Shown: in pieces, positions 55,161 to 61,345 of the stretch
Layout: each line of letters begins with the position of its first letter
How positions within the stretch are numbered: position 1 is the first letter of the stretch
Assembly (NCBI RefSeq): GCF_027111315.2
Contig: NZ_CP114289.2
Span: 1,922,001-1,986,000, forward strand
DNA: 64,000 nucleotides
Direction: 5' to 3'
Source of the DNA: Flavobacterium limnophilum
GTDB taxonomy: Bacteria > Bacteroidota > Bacteroidia > Flavobacteriales > Flavobacteriaceae
The notes under the pieces: generated by a model
What the model saw: the letters and a program-made list of their open reading frames with translations, nothing else
The model's database searches: none
Told to the model about the DNA's origin: nothing
Position numbers and translations under genes: made by a program

Positions 55161-56306
55161 TTATTTAAAGGTGTAAATTAATAATAGCGGGTTATTTGTA
55201 TCCTTAATCGAATTATCAATTTTTTTTATATTATCAGGTAACTTTTCCCATTTTCCGTTTTGTTTATAAATGCCCATTTGTTTTTTGAATATATATGCTG
55301 GACATTGCATTACTAAATTATTATCATCACCATCATGTGCAATATAGCTTCCGTAAATCATGTCGTCGTTCAGGACGGATAAAACAATTTTTGCTTTTTT
55401 ATCCTTTTTTGAATAAATGACTAAGTTGCATAATTGATAATAAAAGGTAATATAATCTTTGTTTTCTCTAAAATTTGAGATGCCCCAGCCGTAATTACTA
55501 GATCTGCCAAACTCAATTAATTCACGAAAATTTTTTTTGCTTTTATAGATGTCTTCAGGCATTTTTTCATTGCCAAAATCTATATGATATTTTGCTTCTA
55601 CTCCTTTTCCATTTTGTTCATAAATTGTTTCTGAATAAGGTAAGCACAAGTGTATGTTCTTATCTTTTGTTAAATAGGGGGCAATTATTCCATGGAATGC
55701 AAATTGTTTGTCTAGATCATTCATTTCTAAAGAACCCATTTTTTTTTCGTTTTTACGCATATCATAGTCAAACAGCAAATGTTCCTTTTTTTGGTCGGCA
55801 TTTAGAAACAACAGCTTGTTATCGATTGACGCTATATTTTTATAGATATCATTTAGTTTTACTTTTTTCACAAAACTCCCATCTAGTTTATACACATACA
55901 GTGCATAAGGTCTGTGGCTATGGAGTATTATGTTATTGTTTTTTTCGTCAATTGTAAAATCTACTAAACCTTGGTATTCATTAGGACCATGTCCGATATT
56001 GTTTATTTTAAATAAAAAAGAGCCATTGTTGCTAAATACAAAAACACTATTGAGTTTTCTGTCAAAAATAAAAATTTTGTTATCAAAAAGGAAGAGTCTA
56101 TCGATGTATGAAAATGTAGAATTTTCGTTTGTTTCTAAAACAACTACATTTTTCTTGCTAAAGTAGTCTGCAAATTCAATTTCCGATTTTTCGGATTTAA
56201 TATCTACTTTTATTGTTTCTATTTGTTCGTTTTTTACTGTTCCACATGAGATAAAAATTGTAGCTACAATTGTTGTGTAAATTTTTTTATAAGGAATATT
56301 TTTCAT
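55161..56306 (-). CDS. 6-bladed beta-propeller lipoprotein (module A)
   Basis: From the ATG at 56306 the protein has 381 residues and a lipoprotein signal peptide (TTIVATIFISC, Cys21). An upstream in-frame ATG at 56351 would add 15 residues and lies in the loop of an inverted repeat. Repeated blades are recognisable, for example FDNKIFIFDRKLNSVFVFSN, and the G-GPNEY motif (NIGHGPNEYQGLVDFTID), which is typical of the 6-bladed beta-propeller family of Bacteroidetes found beside NVEALA peptides. It is anchored in a membrane facing the periplasm or surface. A binding or scaffold role for the peptide is possible; no catalytic residue is visible. Confidence 0.85.
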   Translation of the reverse strand: MKNIPYKKIYTTIVATIFISCGTVKNEQIETIKVDIKSEKSEIEFADYFSKKNVVVLETNENSTFSYIDRLFLFDNKIFIFDRKLNSVFVFSNNGSFLFKINNIGHGPNEYQGLVDFTIDEKNNNIILHSHRPYALYVYKLDGSFVKKVKLNDIYKNIASIDNKLLFLNADQKKEHLLFDYDMRKNEKKMGSLEMNDLDKQFAFHGIIAPYLTKDKNIHLCLPYSETIYEQNGKGVEAKYHIDFGNEKMPEDIYKSKKNFRELIEFGRSSNYGWGISNFRENKDYITFYYQLCNLVIYSKKDKKAKIVLSVLNDDMIYGSYIAHDGDDNNLVMQCPAYIFKKQMGIYKQNGKWEKLPDNIKKIDNSIKDTNNPLLLIYTFK

Positions 56307-56333
56307 TTTTTCATTTTTAATTGATTTGTTTAA

Positions 56334-56371
56334 TTTAACCCAATAATTCATAAAAAAAATATTGGGTTAAA
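56334..56371. promoter_or_regulatory. 12-bp inverted repeat between peptide A and its propeller gene
   Basis: TTTAACCCAATA (56334-56345) and TATTGGGTTAAA (56360-56371) form a perfect 12-bp stem with a 14-nt loop. On the minus-strand transcript it lies 3' of the peptide A gene and just 5' of the propeller start. It could stabilise the upstream message or reduce transcription into the downstream genes. Confidence 0.5.
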
Positions 56372-56515
56372 TTTTAAAAACTCTTATAGAATCTTTAGCA
56401 AAACGGATCTGTTCGAGATGTTTTGTGTAAATTATAGAATTCTCGAAAAGTTACTTTATTCTCTAAATTGATTAGTATTTTATTAAAACCATAGTTTTTT
56501 TTTAAATTTAATTAA

Positions 56516-56830
56516 TTAACAATCGTACCAAATCAAAGCAATTGTTTGAGTGTGCGGACAAACTATAGGGCCAAAGCCTTCGCAATCCACTACATGCTGG
56601 CTTGTGTGTTCAGTGCATCGTCGGCCTTTATAATCGTAAACTATAGAAGTCGTCGTTACATCCGACTCTGTTACATATTGATAATCATCGCAATTTTCAG
56701 CATTGGCATTATTGATACCAATCAACCCAGCCAAATTCACATCCGAGCTTGCTCCATTTGTGTTGTTGGTACTCAAAAACATCGTTACAGCCATCACTGT
56801 AACTCCTAAAATTCCTAATATTTTTTTCAT
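56516..56830 (-). CDS. NVEALA-like leader peptide A with Cys-rich C-terminus
   Basis: This 104-residue precursor begins MKKILGILGVTVMAVTMFLS, then TNNTNGASSDVNLAGL, the same 36 residues as peptide B. SDVNLAGL resembles the conserved segment of NVEALA proteins. Then comes INNANA with an AxA site (Ala42-Asn-Ala44), so cleavage between Ala44 and Glu45 would release a 60-residue, Cys-rich product with Cys47, 72, 83, 91 and 104. It is the first gene of module A, behind a duplicated 0.25-kb block. Codon 36 is the last shared one; after it the two peptides are unrelated. Its role is unknown; bacteriocin, signal or surface peptide are all possible. Confidence 0.8.
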   Translation of the reverse strand: MKKILGILGVTVMAVTMFLSTNNTNGASSDVNLAGLIGINNANAENCDDYQYVTESDVTTTSIVYDYKGRRCTEHTSQHVVDCEGFGPIVCPHTQTIALIWYDC

Positions 56831-57120
56831 TTTATAAAATTTAATTTGTTTAAAACGGGTATATAATCCCTTTTATAATTATTGTTTTTTGCAAAGTGGT
56901 AAAGGAATGCTACTTTTGCCACGCATTACAAGGGCATTATCTATATGCCATTGTACGAAATTATAAAGTTGTTTTTCGTTTATAAAATCTTCCTCTGGGG
57001 TGGTGGTTTAGGTCAATAGGCTACTTTTTTTAAGGTTAAATAGTGTCAGATTTATTTAGTTTTTAAAACCCGGAGGATTTTTTATTTATCCAGTATTTCG
57101 CCAAAGTTTTTGCTAATAGT
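56723..57120 (-). repeat. Duplicated cassette flank, copy A
   Basis: This block contains, in transcription order, a copy of the last 11-12 codons and stop of tolC (encoding ISKNFGEILDK), ~0.25 kb of non-coding sequence, and the leader part of the peptide A gene. It is nearly identical to 59285-59808, which additionally has 126 bp (59429-59554) between the non-coding block and the leader. Confidence 0.85.
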
Positions 57121-57220
57121 AGAATTGGAATTTATTCTACTTCAAATTTTAAGAATATTAAATTACCTCAATTAATGTTATAATGCCGTGGTTCTCTATC
57201 ATCAGGTATGTATTTCGTGT
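56831..57220. other. 390-bp gap before peptide A, mostly the duplicated flank
   Basis: There is no intact gene. It holds the leader-proximal AT-rich sequence and the duplicated block. On the minus strand at 56879-56998 a coding-like relic (39 codons ending IPLPLCKKQ) is open in this copy but broken by a TAA in the other copy. The first ~100 bp after the thioredoxin-like gene (57121-57220) are unique. Confidence 0.55.
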
Positions 57221-57883
57221 CTAACACCATTTTATCCCCCCAACAGTTGACAATATTTTACCGTTTTTATCTTTATAAATGGATCCATTACTTATTTTAA
57301 TTGTAGTTCCATTTACTCCTTCTTTAACACCAACAGAAGGGTTCTTTTTTGGGGTTCTTTTGTTTATTTCTATTTTATACTGATCGAATATTTTCTTATC
57401 CTTATTTGGATTTCCTACTAGAATAACCTCGTTTTTGTTGTTGAGCAAAAATGTATGATATGCCATATTGTCTGTTAATTTATTTGCTTTAGTAATGGCT
57501 TTTTTTATATCGTAAAAATAGGGGTATGACAACTTGATAAAATCTCTATTTAACTCTTTGAATGTAAACAAATCATCCTCTGATTGAATAAGATAAATAA
57601 AACCGACTTGAGATGTATCGACTGTTCTCATATAATCTTTCCATTTTTTTAGTTCAATAACACACGCACCACAACTGCCATTAATAACGGTTACAATTTT
57701 AATCTTTCTAGATAGGGGATTTGTATGTTTTTTATTGTCACTTCTCATTAATTTCGCCGATGGGAGAATTATTTTTTTGCCATACCAATTTTCGATTTTG
57801 GCCTGATTTTGTGATTTAGCATCATAAGAAGTAAAAAAACTGACTGAACAAAGTATAATAATAGTTGCTATTTTATTTTTCAT
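57221..57883 (-). CDS. Secreted thioredoxin-like protein with CGAC motif (module B)
   Basis: This 220-residue protein has a signal peptide (hydrophobic 5-19, ending SYDAKSQ), a thioredoxin-like domain with VTVINGSCGACVIELKKWKD (Cys71 and Cys74), and a TlpA-like later part (FIYLIQSEDDLFTFKELN, FLLNNKNEVILVGNPNKD) typical of the AhpC/TSA-TlpA group. It is the third gene of module B and lies 86 bp behind the propeller gene. It is not closely similar to the module A thioredoxin-like protein. It is likely to act on disulfides in the periplasm; peptide B is the obvious candidate substrate. Confidence 0.8.
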   Translation of the reverse strand: MKNKIATIIILCSVSFFTSYDAKSQNQAKIENWYGKKIILPSAKLMRSDNKKHTNPLSRKIKIVTVINGSCGACVIELKKWKDYMRTVDTSQVGFIYLIQSEDDLFTFKELNRDFIKLSYPYFYDIKKAITKANKLTDNMAYHTFLLNNKNEVILVGNPNKDKKIFDQYKIEINKRTPKKNPSVGVKEGVNGTTIKISNGSIYKDKNGKILSTVGGIKWC

Positions 57884-57969
57884 ATTGTTGGTTATTATTT
57901 TTATTAAAAAAAGTCATTATTTGTGCAGAAATTCAATAAATTTGTTTCCATTCAAATAATTCGATAGTC

Positions 57970-59010
57970 TTATTTTAAGTGATATTGTATCAATTTAGGA
58001 TCTCCTCCTTGATATGATGCGGCATATAAAATATTATTTTTCTCATCCACCGCAATGGATTTTACTTCTTGATCTAATTCATATATCATTATTGGTTTGC
58101 CGTTCCAATCGAATACATAGATGTATTTTGATAAAAATGATTTGTCAAACATTTCTACGGAAGAATTGTTAATTATTTTCCCACTATACAAAGAGTATAT
58201 GTATTTGTTGGTTACAGCAGCAGTTAAAAATCCAGCTCTACACCCTTTTTTTAGTATAAAAGATTGCATTTCAACCTCTTGTATTAATTTTCCTTTGGAA
58301 GTCCACCAAGAAAATTCTTTTATTTTTAAATCGTTATTTTCTATTTTCAGAATAGTCATTACAGCAGATTTATTCTGAAAAGAGCAAACTAAATTTTTAG
58401 TTGGATGACTATAAAACTTTGCTTGACTCAGAAGTACACCACCCGAATTTGGATAGTCAAGTTTTTTAATTAAACTCTTTTTTTTGATATTGTATAGTCC
58501 AAACTTTTTATCAAACAGACCTCCAACAATAAAACCGTTGCAAAAAGTTGTTGATCCTATAAATTTATTTTCTTTAATATTATAGGTAAATTTATCAATA
58601 GGATCATTTTTATTAGCTTTAAGACTGTCAATAGAATATGAATAATAAGTGAAATTATCGGATATAAGCAGCCTGTTTTTTTTATTATCAATTGATAACC
58701 AACATACTTGAGCATTTATTTCATTAGGTCCATTACCTCTCCTTGCAAAATTTTTTATTGTCTTATGGTTTAGATCTACAATTTTCATAGTGTAAAATTC
58801 AGAAGGATCTCCTGTTAATATTAAGTCATCAACATATTTAAGTTCAAAGAGATGAGAAAAAAACACATCTGATTTTTTAAGAATAACTGGATGGCTTGAT
58901 AGTTTTATCGTTTTAGCATGATTGAAAGTTTTTAGAAATAAATCTTCATTATTGTTTTTACAGTTTGTAAAAGCAATAATAAGACACAGATAAATAAATG
59001 TTTTTTTCAT
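57970..59010 (-). CDS. TolB-like 6-bladed propeller lipoprotein (module B)
   Basis: This 346-residue lipoprotein has the lipobox IAFTNC (Cys17). Blade-like repeats and the shared GNGPNEINAQ motif place it in the BF3164/TolB-like 6-bladed propeller group of Bacteroidetes lipoproteins, usually found near NVEALA peptides. It is clearly different from the module A propeller, which suggests independent histories for the two modules. No catalytic residue is obvious. It ends 87 bp before the thioredoxin-like gene start. Confidence 0.82.
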   Translation of the reverse strand: MKKTFIYLCLIIAFTNCKNNNEDLFLKTFNHAKTIKLSSHPVILKKSDVFFSHLFELKYVDDLILTGDPSEFYTMKIVDLNHKTIKNFARRGNGPNEINAQVCWLSIDNKKNRLLISDNFTYYSYSIDSLKANKNDPIDKFTYNIKENKFIGSTTFCNGFIVGGLFDKKFGLYNIKKKSLIKKLDYPNSGGVLLSQAKFYSHPTKNLVCSFQNKSAVMTILKIENNDLKIKEFSWWTSKGKLIQEVEMQSFILKKGCRAGFLTAAVTNKYIYSLYSGKIINNSSVEMFDKSFLSKYIYVFDWNGKPIMIYELDQEVKSIAVDEKNNILYAASYQGGDPKLIQYHLK

Positions 59011-59115
59011 ATTGATTTTTTTTATAATTAAAGTGGTTAAGAATAATTACTTATCCTAGACAATTGTATTTTACGATGAATTTTCAATAGATACTCTAGT
59101 AAAATAGATAATTAA

Positions 59116-59144
59116 AGGCTTTATCAAATATTTTGATAAAGCCT
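59116..59144 (-). terminator. Strong hairpin directly after peptide B gene
   Basis: AGGCTTTATCAAA / TTTGATAAAGCCT is a perfect 13-bp stem with a 3-nt loop, 11 bp after the peptide B stop, with T-rich sequence on the minus-strand 3' side. It probably ends most peptide B transcripts or stabilises their 3' end; readthrough would be needed for the propeller gene. Confidence 0.75.
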
Positions 59145-59155
59145 GAAAATTTATT

Positions 59156-59392
59156 CTAACATAGTTCAGTCTTGTTACCGTAGTGATTATTTTTAAATTT
59201 GTCAATATAGCACACGTTATCACTCGTCGCACAATTAGGTTTTACATCACATTCTGTTTGAGCATTAGCAGAATTAAACGTAAACAACCCAGCCAAATTC
59301 ACATCCGAGCTTGCCCCATTTGTGTTGTTGGTACTCAAAAACATCGTTACAGCCATCACTGTAACTCCTAAAATTCCTAATATTTTTTTCAT
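59156..59392 (-). CDS. NVEALA-like leader peptide B with Cys-rich C-terminus
   Basis: This 78-residue precursor starts at the ATG at 59392 (a longer start at 59494 comes from a 126-bp insertion and is not used in copy A). Residues 1-36 are identical to peptide A. After FTFNSANA (site between Ala44 and Gln45) a 34-residue product with Cys48, Cys54, Cys61 and Cys78 would remain; four cysteines allow two disulfides. At DNA level the leader is identical to copy A except for one base, while the core is unrelated, a pattern of precursor families with variable cores. The function is unknown. Confidence 0.82.
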   Translation of the reverse strand: MKKILGILGVTVMAVTMFLSTNNTNGASSDVNLAGLFTFNSANAQTECDVKPNCATSDNVCYIDKFKNNHYGNKTELC

Positions 59393-59808
59393 TTTATAAA
59401 ATTTAATTTGTTTAAAACGGGTATATAAGTAAGTCGAAAGTTTAAATATCGTAAAGTCAAAAGGAGCAATATTGTAAATAGTATTTAAAATCAATCTGTT
59501 GCGTCATTTTGTCTAATTTTAAAATACGACATTATACAATGGTTGTTACTTAAACCCTTTTATAATTATTGTTTTTTGCAAAGTGGTAAAGGAATGCTAC
59601 TTTTGCCACGCATTACAAGGGCATTATCTGTATGCCATTGTACGAAATTATAAAGTTATTTTTCATTTATAAATTCTTCCTCTGGGGTGGTGGTTTAGGT
59701 CATAGGCTACTTTTTTTTAAGGTTAAATAGTGTCAGATTTATTTATTTTTTAAAACCCGGAGGATTTTTTATTTATCCAGTATTTCGTCAAAGTTTTTGC
59801 TGATGGTG
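59285..59808 (-). repeat. Duplicated cassette flank, copy B (includes native tolC 3' end)
   Basis: It runs from the last codons of tolC through the non-coding block (with 126 extra bp at 59429-59554) into the leader of peptide B. It matches 56723-57120 with few differences (e.g. Gly for Asp in the duplicated tolC end). It contains a weak hairpin AAAATCC/GGGTTTT just after the tolC stop on the minus strand. Confidence 0.85.
59393..59768. other. 376-bp gap between tolC and peptide B
   Basis: No gene. It is covered by the duplicated flank (59555-59768) and 126 bp unique to this copy (59429-59554). No TAnnTTTG box was found close to the peptide start. Confidence 0.5.
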
Positions 59809-61286
59809 CTGTTGTTCTGAAAATCATAAAGCGTGAGTTGCTGTACCTCGTAATAAAACCGCCAATAATTGTACAAGCTCGTAATATAATTTTCAGATGC
59901 CGTTTGCCATGCTTTTCTGGCACTGGTGAGTCGCAATAAATCAATACTTCCAGATAAAAACCGTTTTTCGGTTACATCATAAGAAGATTTTGAGATTTCA
60001 CTAGACCGCAGCGCTCCGGAAACCAATTGGTTCTGCAGATTGAAATCGGCAATCTTTAATACCAGTTGTTGATGAATTTGGTCTTCTTCCTTCTGTATTC
60101 CAATATCGTTTACTTCCTTGTTTAACTTGGCTGTTTTAATGTTTCCTTTTCGTTCTCCCCAATCCAGGATAGGCATTTTGAACTGTACCGCAATGATCTG
60201 TTGTTCCTGCAAATTACTATACGCTCCTTGTGGCGTATTGGCATATTGATTTAATCCATAATTACCCGTTAAAGACAGATCAAAACGATTTTCTTTGATT
60301 GCTCTGTCTAAATCCCGCAACCCTTCTATCTTTTTTATCTTTAAATTAAAAATCTGGGGATTGTTTGCTTCTGCTAATTTGGTTGCTTCAACAACGTCAA
60401 TTTGCATAGTGGAGATTAATTCCGGCAATTCTGGAATCGTGTTTAAAAAGCTATCGTCACTTAAAAAAAGTTGTAACTCGGCCACTGTCTTTTCTAAATC
60501 TTTTTGACTTTGTATTAAATAGGTGTCTGCATTATAAATATCCAATTCTAAATTGAGGACATCATCTTTTTCTATCGATCCCAATTCGTATCTTTTTTTT
60601 CCAATTTTAAAAAGTTTTTGTGCTGTTTCTGCATTCTCTTTTGCCAGTTCCACTTTTTTACTGGCTAAAGCCCAATTGAAAAAATAGGAAACTGTCTTCA
60701 CATTTATATCTTGCATATTGTAGATATACTCTTTTTTGGATTGTTCAAATTGAAGTGGGGCGATTTTGTGTTCCCATTTAAAACTATTAAAAGCCATTAT
60801 GGGTTGAAAAAAACCAAAACTAATGGGGGTGGCACTGTAATCTTTTGAAGACACTTCTCCTGAACTAGACAAACGATTAAAATTGGAGTTTAAAAATATT
60901 CTGGCTCCAGTGGCTCTTATAACTTGATTTATGGAAATATCGGAATAGGAATTAAAAGTTTCTTGTTGCTTATACACATCAATATTATTGATGTTATCAT
61001 ACCTCTTTACGACAGATTTGTTGTAAGATATCGGTTGAAGTTCCAAATTAACTTTTGGGAGAATACTTGAATTATAGGATCTAAATCGCCAATAATTGGC
61101 ACCATATTGCTGTTTTGCTTTAAAAGCATCCAATGATTTTTTACCCGCAATGGTTAAAATGGCATTAAGCGTTATTTTTTGTTTTTTATTCTCGGTCGGG
61201 CTTTTTTGTTGTGCTGTATTTAGCTGTGAAAATAAAATTACAAAACCAGTTAGCAATAATATTGTTTTTTTTTTGACTATTCTCAT
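59769..61286 (-). CDS. TolC-family outer membrane efflux protein
   Basis: This 505-residue protein has a signal peptide (residues 1-25, VILFSQLNTAQ) and the TolC alpha-barrel pattern of long coiled-coil helices: KKYRLGSIEKDDVLNLELDI-like text (here GKKRYELGSIEKDDVLNLEL) and TEKRFLSGSIDLLRLTSARK, the typical duplicate GxxxxxDxLxA motif. It provides the outer-membrane channel for the RND pump encoded next to it (60 bp gap, same strand). Its last codons are duplicated at 57084-57120, a sign that the cassette duplication started inside this gene. Confidence 0.88.
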   Translation of the reverse strand: MRIVKKKTILLLTGFVILFSQLNTAQQKSPTENKKQKITLNAILTIAGKKSLDAFKAKQQYGANYWRFRSYNSSILPKVNLELQPISYNKSVVKRYDNINNIDVYKQQETFNSYSDISINQVIRATGARIFLNSNFNRLSSSGEVSSKDYSATPISFGFFQPIMAFNSFKWEHKIAPLQFEQSKKEYIYNMQDINVKTVSYFFNWALASKKVELAKENAETAQKLFKIGKKRYELGSIEKDDVLNLELDIYNADTYLIQSQKDLEKTVAELQLFLSDDSFLNTIPELPELISTMQIDVVEATKLAEANNPQIFNLKIKKIEGLRDLDRAIKENRFDLSLTGNYGLNQYANTPQGAYSNLQEQQIIAVQFKMPILDWGERKGNIKTAKLNKEVNDIGIQKEEDQIHQQLVLKIADFNLQNQLVSGALRSSEISKSSYDVTEKRFLSGSIDLLRLTSARKAWQTASENYITSLYNYWRFYYEVQQLTLYDFQNNSTISKNFDEILDK

Positions 61287-61345
61287 ATTCTTTCTAGATA
61301 GAATTAGGTGGTTTTTAATATCTGTGCATGTGTTCGTAAATAGTA

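Noticed and set aside
59393..59494. Upstream start giving peptide B 34 extra N-terminal residues
   Set aside because: The extra region stems mainly from the 126-bp segment absent in copy A, and would bury the signal-like leader; the start at 59392 matches peptide A exactly.
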